NCBI GenBank assembly: GCA_937910685.1
Contig: CALEMP010000085.1
Location: 1 to 61,858, forward strand
Direction: 5' to 3'
Length of the DNA: 61,858 nt
From: an uncultured bacterium
GTDB lineage: Bacteria > Planctomycetota > UBA1135 > GCA-002686595
Each line of letters begins with the position of its first letter. The first letter of the stretch is position 1. Positions 44,125-52,324 of the stretch are shown piece by piece. The notes beneath the pieces are model-generated. The model was not told the origin of the DNA. It saw nothing but the letters and a program-made list of their open reading frames with translations, and searched no databases. Position numbers and translations under genes: made by a program.

Positions 44125-45618
44125 ATGTTCCAAACCATTACAGCCCTGCTCGACTTTGCGAGCCCCTTCCACGTGTGTTGCGACCGCGAGTGGAATGTGA
44201 TTTGCGTGGGGCCGAGCATGGCCGAGCACCTCGACTCTGATCCCATCGGGCATCCCCTCGCCGACATGCTGTCCTTCCAGCGACCGAAGCTCGACGGCCC
44301 AACCGGCTTGAACAACCTAGCCGGCCAATTGGTCCTTTTGCGAATCAAGCACAGCGGCCTCGACTTGCGCGGACAGTGGAATGACATGCCCTGGCCTGGA
44401 CTCGACTCCGGCGACGCAGGTCGCGTGCTGCTCTGCTCCCCTTGGGTCACAGGCGAAGACCAGTGGCGCAAGACGGGACTCAAACTTCGTCAACTGGGTC
44501 CCCAGGATGGCTCCGGGGAGTACCTGCTGTTGCTCGCCGCTGCCCGCGAACAGGCCCTCGATGTGGCACGGCTCGCAGACCTGGCCAATGCCCGGGGAAA
44601 CGTCTTGGAGGCGCTCGTTCAGCGCATGCGCGAAGGGCTCTTGCTCATCGATAACGAAGGGCGAATCGAATCCGCCAATCCAGCAGCTTCCGCACTGCTG
44701 GGACGCCGAACCAATGAGATCGAGCACATGCCCCTAGGCGAGTTCTTTACCAAGCTTCCCTCACTCGAGGACTCCTCGGAGGACATTGAGTGGGAAGTGC
44801 AGAAGAAAAACGGAGGCAGCTTCAAAGCCCGTGGCTCCCGATATGGCATTACTACCCCCGGTAAGCATAGCGAAGCGCTGCTCTTCCGGGATGTCTCCGA
44901 GGAAGAGCAAACCTTGCAAATGCGTAGAACCTTCCTTTCCATGGTCAGCCACGAACTGCGCACGCCTCTCACGGCAATCAAGGCGCCCCTGGGCATGAGC
45001 CTTTCCGGACACCTCGGCGAACTCAGCCCCAAGGTCAGAGATGTCCTGAAAATCGCCACTCGCAATGCCGACCGCCTGCACCAGCTGGTAGACGATGTGA
45101 TCGACCTAGAGCGCTTGGAGTCCAACGCGCTACCCATGACCCCCTCGGAATTCAAGAGCAGCGAACTCGCCCAAAAGCTGCGCGAAGGATTGAGTTCAGC
45201 TGCAGCGGACGCTCAAGTTGCTCTGGACTTTAAAGATGAAGATTTCACCCTGGTGGCAGACCAGGGCCGCATTTTGCAGGTGCTCACCAACCTGGTGGGC
45301 AACGCGATCCGCCACTCCCCCAAACCAAGCACCGTACATCTGCGCATGCTCCAAAGAGATTCCTACGCTCGCTGTGAGGTCACCGACGAGGGCCCTGGAA
45401 TCCCTGCAGATCTACGCTCCCGTATTTTTGATCGCTTCTTCCAGGTGAGTTCCGGAATCGAGCAACCCACCGGCGGCACGGGCCTTGGCCTCGCAATCTC
45501 CCGACTGATCGTCGCCCAGCATGGGGGCACAATTGGTGTAGATGGGGGTCCCAGTGGATGCGGGAGTACCTTCTGGCTCGAAATCCCCCTTGCCGGCCTT
45601 GGAGTAGAACAGCCATGA
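44125..45618 (+). CDS. H-NOX-associated sensor histidine kinase with PAS domains
   Basis: This 497-residue soluble kinase has an N-terminal PAS-like segment (FHVCCDREWNVICVGPSMAEHL) resembling H-NOX-associated PAS domains. A second PAS (GLLLIDNEGRIESANPAASALLG, about 170-270) and an H-box SHELRTPLTAIKAPLG with phospho-acceptor H276 follow. The HATPase_c domain has N-box NLVGNAIRHS, DEGPGIPAD and GGTGLGLAIS. There are no membrane helices, so it is cytosolic, as expected for an NO relay. The H-NOX protein encoded upstream is the natural ligand sensor. Its stop overlaps the response regulator start by 4 bp. Confidence 0.93.
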   Translation: MFQTITALLDFASPFHVCCDREWNVICVGPSMAEHLDSDPIGHPLADMLSFQRPKLDGPTGLNNLAGQLVLLRIKHSGLDLRGQWNDMPWPGLDSGDAGRVLLCSPWVTGEDQWRKTGLKLRQLGPQDGSGEYLLLLAAAREQALDVARLADLANARGNVLEALVQRMREGLLLIDNEGRIESANPAASALLGRRTNEIEHMPLGEFFTKLPSLEDSSEDIEWEVQKKNGGSFKARGSRYGITTPGKHSEALLFRDVSEEEQTLQMRRTFLSMVSHELRTPLTAIKAPLGMSLSGHLGELSPKVRDVLKIATRNADRLHQLVDDVIDLERLESNALPMTPSEFKSSELAQKLREGLSSAAADAQVALDFKDEDFTLVADQGRILQVLTNLVGNAIRHSPKPSTVHLRMLQRDSYARCEVTDEGPGIPADLRSRIFDRFFQVSSGIEQPTGGTGLGLAISRLIVAQHGGTIGVDGGPSGCGSTFWLEIPLAGLGVEQP

Positions 45619-45983
45619 AGATACTTGTCATTGACGACGATGCGGACCTGCGGGTCCTTCTGACATTAGCCCTCAAGGACATTGGCAAGATGGATGTCGA
45701 GACCCTCGGGAGCGGAGCTGGCATCGTCAAGATTGCCGCCGAAGGAGACTTTGATGGAATCCTTCTCGACGTGATGATGCCAAGCCCTACCGGTCCCGAG
45801 TGCCTTGAGATGCTCCGCCAAGACGAACGCACCAAGGATATCCCTGTCATCTTCTTGACCGCACAAGGGGGGGACGAAGTCCTCAGCAACCTCGCTAAAC
45901 TGAGCAGTTACATCGTCCTCACGAAGCCCTTCGACCCCATGACCCTAGCCGACAATCTGCGGGTTCTGCTCAATAAGGACTGA
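45615..45983 (+). CDS. Single-domain response regulator
   Basis: This 122-residue CheY-like receiver has the acidic pocket IDDDAD, phospho-acceptor D52 in GILLDVMMPSPTG, the threonine in VIFLTAQGG and the lysine in VLTKPFDP. There is no output domain, so it must act on a separate target or pass phosphate onward. ATG 45615 gives a 4-bp overlap with the kinase stop, and this is the last gene of the H-NOX operon. It is convergent with the peptidase gene 33 bp away. Confidence 0.93.
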   Translation: MKILVIDDDADLRVLLTLALKDIGKMDVETLGSGAGIVKIAAEGDFDGILLDVMMPSPTGPECLEMLRQDERTKDIPVIFLTAQGGDEVLSNLAKLSSYIVLTKPFDPMTLADNLRVLLNKD

Positions 45984-46016
45984 GGGCGCTCAACGAGTGG
46001 CACCCCCTTGTTAGCC

Positions 46017-49000
46017 TCAAGGGCAGAATTGAACTTCAAGTCCGTTGGCGAAGTTGAAGGTCGATCCCCCGAAACCGGGATCCCGGAACCAGAAGGAGAA
46101 GTACCAGGTCTCTCCGTTTTGAATCCCTCCACCCAGGGGCAGGTTGGGGAAATCCAACGCAAGCTGGGCGCCCCCTAGGGCATCGATCGTCAACGGGGGC
46201 AGCAGGCGGAAGAGTGTACCACCCACACAGCGTACGCCAGCGCCTGTGGGCGCGGCGGCCGTAGCGTCCCCGTAATAGAACAGGCCAAACTGCCCCGGTG
46301 CTGCACCGGAAACACTCAAGTTGAAGTTATTGTCGTTCACGTTCTGGGAGCCGCCACCTTGGATCACAGCTCCCAAACCGAATGAGTTGGGTGACACAGT
46401 GCAGTAGGTGCTCGGAGCGGGACAACTGCTGGGATCGTCCAGGTAGCTGGCCTCAAAATCATCCAGGGCCGCTTCCACGATGGATCCATTTCCAAGATCC
46501 GATGCCCGCACGCGCAAGCGCATGTTGCTAGTGGGCGTCATCAAGTTGGCGACCTGAATCCGATGCTCGAGCCAACCACCCGTGGCTTGATTGCCCGAGG
46601 GCCCCACGACTTCTGCCGCGGTCCAACTGGCTCCCCCATCGGGGGACAGATCGATCAACAAGCTGTCCGTTTGGGGTGTCGCTCCGGTTTCATTGGAGTA
46701 CCAACGCCAGTAGGAAATCTGCTGGGCGGTGCCTGCACTCAGGTCAAACACCGGACTGATCAGAGTGGTAGTGCCCCCGTCCACATCGTTTTCCCCAAGA
46801 GAGCCTCCAGACGAGCCCTGCCCGGTGAACCAGCAGTTGCTCCCCACTGGGCTGTGATCATCTTCAGGCTGAGCAGCGGTACCGATGGGGTTACCCACCT
46901 CCCATGTTCCCGTGGTCGCATCGTTGGGCGCTCCCACGGTCCAGCCGCTGGCTCCAGATTCAAAGTCATGCGAGGCTACGACCACTTGGGTGCCCACGTT
47001 GAAGATCAATGGGTTCGCCGCTCCCCCATCCGGAAAGGCTCCCGACTGTCCGCCGGAATCTGTACCCGTGATGTAGTACTCGACAATCGCCGCGCCCTGG
47101 AAGTTCGGGATATCCGCCTCGTAGAGGTCCGGCCCCACCAGGGTCATGGGCGTCTGGAATGAACCGGACCCACTCCAGCCGTAGTGCAAGAAGGCGCTGG
47201 TCAGGGGCGGAGTGATGCCAGCGACAATGGTGGCTTGAACCGTGTAAGGCCCCAGGTTATCGGGCACATCCGGCAACTGCGTCACGCCGCTGATGACCAC
47301 GAAGGGCAAGTCGTAGCCCGGAAAACCCTGGGCCCGGAAACCGCTGTCGATTTCCGCGTAGTTAGGGGTGCCATTGCCGAGCGAACCGTCGTCGTCATCC
47401 AGGGTCAGCCATTGGATCTCGATGATCGAGTCGATCTGGGTTTGGTCGTAACCATTCAACCAACCGAGGAACAATTGATCGGCGGTTTGCCCACCAAGCA
47501 CGTTCCCCAGGTTGCTCTGCAGGGCTGCACGCACCTTCCAAGCGGCGCCCATCCAGACTTCGCCGTCCGAGTGCACCTGGCCATAACAGCCACCATTGCC
47601 GTCGCCGCAATACTGGCGCGTGTTGAGACCGTTCCGGATCTGCCCGGTGCCCCCAAAGAAGCCCTCTCCCACGATCGGCGTATCATAGGTGTACATGGCG
47701 TATACATCCGCGTTGCCCTCACCCATGCCGTCCGACCCATTGCCCGTGTTGTAACGGACGTTCAGCCAGTGACCCAATTCATGGGCCACCACATTCGAGA
47801 ACGAGGTGTTCGAACACCCCCCTCCTTCTACATAGAAGTTCGTGGAACTGCCATTGAAGAACGCGTTGCAGGTGGAAGACAGGTTGGTGTTGGACACCAC
47901 GTTGAAGTCCGCTGTGGTGTCTCCCGGGAATGTGCTGGTGATAAAATCACGCACGACCCCGTTGTGGATGAATGCGTTTGCCTGGGCGGTTAGGAATTCA
48001 GTCGGGTTTGGGTTCATGAGCAGCACATTGGCTTGATTGGGCTGCACGTTGTTGAAGGTGACCGAGTAGTCCGTTCCCTGGTCATGGTTCACATTGCTGT
48101 AGTCCCCAAGGAATGAGACCGTCAAATCAAGAGGGGTATTGACCCCAGAGATCGTGAAGTTTCCATCAACGTCCGTGTCCACGGTGCCCGCGGAGCTGGT
48201 CACTCGCAAAAAGGGAACGGGTATGGGTGTTTCGTTGGGAACCGTATCGTTCGAGCCACTGCCGCCCGTGGCTAAGCAGTCGATGCGACCGGTAACATCG
48301 ATGTGATGGATTGCTTCGTCCCGGCGCAAGAAGGCACCGTCAGCGGCGGCGACCATGTAGATCGCGCCCTGGGGATCAAAGCCGTCTCTCTCGGACAACA
48401 CCTGCACGCGCCAGGCCAATTGACCGTAGGCACGCCCGTCCTCCTCCAGTCGAGCGAACAGAAGCTCGGGCTCGGAAACCGAAGTGGCAATCAAGCGGGT
48501 CTCGGCCCGGAAGAAACGCAGGGCGCGGGCTTCGGCCGCATCCGCATCAATGGAGGGAGCTACTGACAATCCACTCAGACCGGGCAGGGTTGTGTTGGCC
48601 AAGGAGAGCAAACGCCCCTGGGCGCTGAACAGACCATTGACAAATGCGCGCTCCACCGGAACTCCGCCGATTTCTTGACCCAATTGAACAGTCATCTTGT
48701 CCGTGCCGTTCGCCATGCCAAAGGGCAAGAAGTTCACCTCAAGGTTCACCAACTCACTGGGCTGCACACCCAAAAGCGGACTGGCCTCGGCGGCCCAAAC
48801 CCGGGTTAAACCAAACCAGTCGTTGTCCTCGGTGGGCTCGAAGGGTGCGGCCGCGTTGAATCCAAAAAGGATCTCCGCATAACCGGTGTTGCGGTCCCAA
48901 CGAACTTGCCACTCTTCCCCATGGTTGACTTGCCAGGCATCCATGGCCGGCTCAAGTTGGGGAAAGTTACCATCTGCTTCAGGACTCTGTGGCAGGGCAG

Positions 49001-49034
49001 GAATCAACAGGAGAGGAATGAGGATCAGGTTCAT
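46017..49034 (-). CDS. Secreted M36/fungalysin-like metallopeptidase with a planctomycete-type C-terminal domain
   Basis: This 1005-residue exported protein has a signal peptide (MNLILIPLLLIPALPQSP), an FTP-like propeptide (about 60-175), and a catalytic domain with HELGH (H418, E419, H422). The later zinc ligand Glu is in GMGEGNADVYA. A beta-sandwich region follows (about 665-880). The last about 125 residues (from NSFGLGAVIQGGGS to NFANGLEVQFCP) form a beta-domain that I recall at the ends of many surface proteins from Poly30-type planctomycetes; it may be a sorting or attachment module (inference). The gene stands alone between the H-NOX operon and the mqn genes. Confidence 0.85.
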   Translation of the reverse strand: MNLILIPLLLIPALPQSPEADGNFPQLEPAMDAWQVNHGEEWQVRWDRNTGYAEILFGFNAAAPFEPTEDNDWFGLTRVWAAEASPLLGVQPSELVNLEVNFLPFGMANGTDKMTVQLGQEIGGVPVERAFVNGLFSAQGRLLSLANTTLPGLSGLSVAPSIDADAAEARALRFFRAETRLIATSVSEPELLFARLEEDGRAYGQLAWRVQVLSERDGFDPQGAIYMVAAADGAFLRRDEAIHHIDVTGRIDCLATGGSGSNDTVPNETPIPVPFLRVTSSAGTVDTDVDGNFTISGVNTPLDLTVSFLGDYSNVNHDQGTDYSVTFNNVQPNQANVLLMNPNPTEFLTAQANAFIHNGVVRDFITSTFPGDTTADFNVVSNTNLSSTCNAFFNGSSTNFYVEGGGCSNTSFSNVVAHELGHWLNVRYNTGNGSDGMGEGNADVYAMYTYDTPIVGEGFFGGTGQIRNGLNTRQYCGDGNGGCYGQVHSDGEVWMGAAWKVRAALQSNLGNVLGGQTADQLFLGWLNGYDQTQIDSIIEIQWLTLDDDDGSLGNGTPNYAEIDSGFRAQGFPGYDLPFVVISGVTQLPDVPDNLGPYTVQATIVAGITPPLTSAFLHYGWSGSGSFQTPMTLVGPDLYEADIPNFQGAAIVEYYITGTDSGGQSGAFPDGGAANPLIFNVGTQVVVASHDFESGASGWTVGAPNDATTGTWEVGNPIGTAAQPEDDHSPVGSNCWFTGQGSSGGSLGENDVDGGTTTLISPVFDLSAGTAQQISYWRWYSNETGATPQTDSLLIDLSPDGGASWTAAEVVGPSGNQATGGWLEHRIQVANLMTPTSNMRLRVRASDLGNGSIVEAALDDFEASYLDDPSSCPAPSTYCTVSPNSFGLGAVIQGGGSQNVNDNNFNLSVSGAAPGQFGLFYYGDATAAAPTGAGVRCVGGTLFRLLPPLTIDALGGAQLALDFPNLPLGGGIQNGETWYFSFWFRDPGFGGSTFNFANGLEVQFCP

Positions 49035-49299
49035 CGGAATGAGTGTTCTAAGGATTAAGAGATCGGGGGAGAGTGCCTACTGGACGCTGGCAATCAAGCC
49101 GGGGTTCCTGCAGATCTCTCCTTTCGATGCGGCACGAGTCAACGGCCGGCAGTATATTCTGCCTGTCTCTAGCCATTTGTGCCGGGTTTGGTTTCCCCCT
49201 ACTCCAGGTAAGGCATGGGAGAGAGCCCGACGGACATGAACTGGACGGAATCCGGCGGTCTTGAGTCCCCCCATCATTCGGGGCAAGAAAAACGCCCCC

Positions 49300-49569
49300 T
49301 CAGCGTGCCCCAACAAGGGACTCACTTGAGGCTTCTTCCTGCACTTCCCTTGCGGGCTCCGGAGTTTCCGCGCCAAGGTCTCTGAGCGGTGTGTCCCGAG
49401 GACCCGTCACCGGCGACAACACAAGAGGAACCGGTAAGCCTAAAGCCTCGGGTTCGGCCGCTATGACCGAATCCGGCGCGGTGCTGCGTTGCAATCCAAA
49501 GGCTATGCCAGCGCCGAGGAGGGCACTGAGCCAGGGGAATCGAAAGGGACCTTTGGGCCGGGAAAGCAT
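49300..49569 (-). CDS. Small hypothetical protein with one N-terminal membrane helix
   Basis: This 89-residue product has a hydrophobic stretch (FPWLSALLGAGIAFGLQ) after a basic N-terminus (MLSRPKGPFR), followed by a Pro/Glu-rich tail. That is a plausible membrane-anchored small protein, but no family is recognised and other frames overlap it. It lies 265 bp upstream of the peptidase gene, in the same direction; I see nothing else in 49035-49299. Confidence 0.4.
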   Translation of the reverse strand: MLSRPKGPFRFPWLSALLGAGIAFGLQRSTAPDSVIAAEPEALGLPVPLVLSPVTGPRDTPLRDLGAETPEPAREVQEEASSESLVGAR

Positions 49570-49690
49570 GCGAGAAGCTTTGTAGCAACTGCGAGCCCCT
49601 GAAAACCAGCCTCCCCGGGAAATCCAGTGGAATCAAACCTCCCCGGCCCCGGGGGCAGACTTGGGGCCACCCGCTCCCTATGCTGCGGGC

Positions 49691-50371
49691 ATGGCCAAAA
49701 GCCCAGGCAGCCCCACCCTCATCCTGATCCCTACCCGCCTCGAAGCCCTAGGCATCGAGCGCGCCGGAGGCCTAGGCTGCGGTCAGGGCCTGCTAGAGCT
49801 CGCTGGCTTCGGCCCGGTGGCCTCAGCCGCCCGCTGCGCCCAGCTGATCGCCCGCTTCGCCCCGCGCCGGGTGCTGCTGCTGGGCATCGCAGGGACCCTG
49901 GATGGGGACATGCTCCCCGTGGGCACGGCCCAGCGCATGGGCGAGGTCCTGCTCGATGGGGTCGGCGCTGGGGAAGGTCCCGAACGCATCGGTCCCAAGG
50001 CCATGGGCCTGCCCCAGTGGCAACCGGACGGGGACCTCACCCCGATCCACGACTCCCTCCTTCTGCCCGGGGGCCAGGGCCGACTGCTCACGGTTTGCGC
50101 CGCCAGCGCGAGCCCCGCCCAGGCCCAAGACCGCCGGGAACGCTTTGCCGCCAAAGCGGAAGACATGGAGGGCTTCGCGGTGGCCCTCGCCTGTTCCCTC
50201 GCCGCCACCCCCCTGGCCATCATCCGTGGAATTTCCAATCACGCGGGAGAGCGAGACACCTCCAAGTGGCGCGTGCAAGATGCCCTGGATGCGGCGCGCA
50301 TCCTGGCCCTCAAGACTCTGGAAGCCCCTGGGGAGCAGGCGGGTTTCGGTCCCCCTGATGACTCCCCGTGA
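49691..50371 (+). CDS. mqnB: Futalosine hydrolase (MqnB)
   Basis: This 226-residue nucleosidase belongs to the MTA/SAH nucleosidase-phosphorylase fold. Visible elements are VLLLGIAGTLDGDM near residue 60 (G-loop strand), the AEDMEGFAVALAC active-site segment (Glu for ribose) and RGISNHAGERD near residue 180 (catalytic Asp region). It hydrolyses futalosine to release hypoxanthine in the futalosine route to menaquinone. ATG 49691 is used; the frame is open to 49661. Its 3' end overlaps mqnD by 4 bp (GTGA), and that pairing supports the assignment over other nucleosidases. Confidence 0.85.
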   Translation: MAKSPGSPTLILIPTRLEALGIERAGGLGCGQGLLELAGFGPVASAARCAQLIARFAPRRVLLLGIAGTLDGDMLPVGTAQRMGEVLLDGVGAGEGPERIGPKAMGLPQWQPDGDLTPIHDSLLLPGGQGRLLTVCAASASPAQAQDRRERFAAKAEDMEGFAVALACSLAATPLAIIRGISNHAGERDTSKWRVQDALDAARILALKTLEAPGEQAGFGPPDDSP

Positions 50372-51213
50372 CCGCCCTGCGCATCGGGCTCTCCACCTGC
50401 CCCAACGACACATTCCTGTTCCACGGACTCTTGTCTGGCGCGGTGACCACCCCCGGATTGGAGCTCGAATTCGAGCTGCTCGACATCGAAGAATTGAACC
50501 GGGGCTTGTTAGCCGGTCGCTTTGATGTGGCCAAGGGTTCGTACTCCCTCGCCTTGGGCCAGGCCCACAAACTCCGGGTGTTGCCGGTGGGATCCGCCCT
50601 GGGTTCGGGCAATGGACCGTTGCTCTTGGCCCGGAAAGGAAGCACAGGCCTCGGCCCAAACCAACATCTGCTCGCCCCCGGCGAACACACCACCGCGACT
50701 CTGTTGCTGCGCCTCTTCCACGGCAAGGCCCTTGAGCACATGCGCATGGAGCAGGTGCTGTTCTCCGCCATTGCCCCAGCCTTGATCGCCGAGAAGTGCG
50801 ACCTGGGTCTATGCATTCACGAGGGACGCTTTACCTTCACAGAGCAGGGCTTGATTTGCCTGGAGGACCTGGGTCAAAGGTGGGAGTCGGAAACAGGCGA
50901 ACTCTTGCCCTTGGGCGGGCTCTTTGCCCAGCGCAACCTCGGGGATCCAGTCCTTCAGGCCCTGACCCAGGCGCTCGTGGCTAGCCTCGACTATGGCCGC
51001 GCCCATCCCCAAGAGGCCTTGGGCACCATGCAGCGCCATGCCCAAGAGCTCAGCGACGATGTCCTCTGGCAGCATGTGGACCTGTATGTGAACCAATGGA
51101 CCCGCAACCTGGGCCAAGAAGGCCTTGCTGCGGTGAAAACCCTGGGTACGCGCGCGCGGCTTGCGGGCCTCATGGCCGGCGACAGCACCCTTGAGGTCTG
51201 GCGCCCCCTCTAG
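50368..51213 (+). CDS. mqnD: 1,4-dihydroxy-6-naphthoate synthase (MqnD)
   Basis: This 281-residue periplasmic-binding-protein-like enzyme has the family start LRIGLSTCPNDTFLFHGLL and the ALGQAHKLRVLPVGSALG and EHTTATLLLRLFHGK segments. MqnD converts cyclic de-hypoxanthinylfutalosine to 1,4-dihydroxy-6-naphthoate. It starts with GTG at 50368, overlapping mqnB. With mqnB it shows that the organism makes menaquinone by the futalosine pathway; mqnA, mqnC and mqnE are not in the window. Confidence 0.93.
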   Translation: MTALRIGLSTCPNDTFLFHGLLSGAVTTPGLELEFELLDIEELNRGLLAGRFDVAKGSYSLALGQAHKLRVLPVGSALGSGNGPLLLARKGSTGLGPNQHLLAPGEHTTATLLLRLFHGKALEHMRMEQVLFSAIAPALIAEKCDLGLCIHEGRFTFTEQGLICLEDLGQRWESETGELLPLGGLFAQRNLGDPVLQALTQALVASLDYGRAHPQEALGTMQRHAQELSDDVLWQHVDLYVNQWTRNLGQEGLAAVKTLGTRARLAGLMAGDSTLEVWRPL

Positions 51214-51292
51214 GGAGCCCAGGGTTAACCTAAAACGAACGCGCGCTCCCATGTGAAGGGGAGTCGCGCGCGTGTCATTCCCTGGGGCTCCT
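51212..51292. terminator. Compound inverted repeat between mqnD and the Hc1-like gene
   Basis: An outer pair (51212-51224 agggagcccaggg with 51280-51292 ccctggggctcct, one bulge) encloses an inner GC-rich pair (51239-51250 with about 51259-51273, acgcgcg/cgcgcgt). It begins on the last base pairs of mqnD and ends 34 bp past the stop of the Hc1-like gene, between convergent genes. This is consistent with a bidirectional terminator, though no long T-run follows. Confidence 0.6.
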
Positions 51293-51325
51293 AGAGGAGC
51301 TCCTGGGAATTGGAGAGGTCTTGGC

Positions 51326-51517
51326 TCAGCCGTTGCTGTCGCCGCCGGAATCCCGCAGCTCAAGCATTTCCTTACGGAGTGCGCCTGCGAGGTTCTTGAC
51401 CTCCATCATGGACTTGCGCACACGGGCGCAGGCGGCCTTGTTGCCTTCAGTAGCCTTGAGGATGTCGGCGCGTGTCTCCTCGATCGTGGAGCTGAGCTTG
51501 TCGAAGTTGGCAGTCAT
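51326..51517 (-). CDS. Hc1/histone-H1-like small protein
   Basis: This 63-residue helical protein carries the pattern GNKAACARVRKSMMEVKNLAGALRKEMLE. That resembles the N-terminal helical domain of chlamydial Hc1 and of short histone-H1-like proteins in Bacteroidetes and Planctomycetes (GNKAA..RVRK.....LA...RKE). It lacks the Lys/Ala-rich DNA-binding tail of Hc1. A nucleoid-associated or regulatory role is inferred. The gene is monocistronic, with the compound inverted repeat just beyond its stop; upstream, 51518-51788 shows no other gene. Confidence 0.7.
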   Translation of the reverse strand: MTANFDKLSSTIEETRADILKATEGNKAACARVRKSMMEVKNLAGALRKEMLELRDSGGDSNG

Positions 51518-51788
51518 GTTGGGATCTAGTCTCTAGGGTTATCCCAGGGCTAGGATGCTCTGGGGGGGTTGGATGCTCCTAGGAGACACCCTAGGGGCGG
51601 TCTGGATCAAGGGGGAAAACACGATCTAGAGCGGCTGCGTGGGGGTTCAGGCCCCGAATTCAGGCCTCTGGGAGCCCTAACTCTTTTCCAGGCAAGCACT
51701 TAGGTCAGCTTAGGGGGGAGCCGGAAAATTCAGCCCCAGGGGCACCTGAGGGGCCCATTCCGAACCCCTCTGTACCTCTCCTTCGCCC

Positions 51789-52286
51789 CTAGGACCCCGT
51801 GGGGTCGCCCTTGATGCCCCCCAATTGAAGCACCCGTCGCCACTCCTTGGCGCCCACCGGTTGCACCGAGAGCCGCTGTCCCCGTTGCACCAGAGCCATG
51901 TCCGCAAGGCTCTTCTCCTCTTTCAAATCCCCTAGGGAGAGGGGCTGGGGCAAGACTTCCACCCCTTGGATCGTCACTTGAAACCAACGGGGGTCCTTGG
52001 GGTCACTGCTCCCATCAAACCCCTTAGCGCCCTCTTCAAACTGGGTGGGATCCGGATGGCCCCCGCGGGTTACACGGGCCAAGCCAACGATGGAAGGGGT
52101 CTTGCTCCGCGAGTGGTAGTACAGCACCCCGTCCCCCACCTGCATGTCATCGCGCATGAAGTTACGCGCCTGATAGTTGCGCACCCCATCCCAACCGGTG
52201 CGCTTGCCCCGGGAAGCCAGCAAGTCCTCAAAGGAAAACACATCAGGCTCGCTCTTAAGCAACCAGTATCGGCGGGAGGCAGTCAT
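51789..52286 (-). CDS. EVE-domain protein
   Basis: This 165-residue protein starts RRYWLLKSEPDVFSFEDLL and continues with WDGVRNYQARNFMRDDMQVGDGVLYYHS and GLARVTRGGHPDPTQFE, the standard single-EVE-domain layout (length about 150-160). EVE domains share the PUA/YTH-like fold and bind modified bases in DNA or RNA; the ligand here is unknown. ATG 52286 is chosen from the conserved N-terminus, although the frame is open to 52532. It is last in a run of minus-strand genes after two GNAT-like genes. Confidence 0.9.
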   Translation of the reverse strand: MTASRRYWLLKSEPDVFSFEDLLASRGKRTGWDGVRNYQARNFMRDDMQVGDGVLYYHSRSKTPSIVGLARVTRGGHPDPTQFEEGAKGFDGSSDPKDPRWFQVTIQGVEVLPQPLSLGDLKEEKSLADMALVQRGQRLSVQPVGAKEWRRVLQLGGIKGDPTGS

Positions 52287-52324
52287 AGCAAAGATACTAG
52301 GGTGATAGCCGTCCCACGCAAGAA

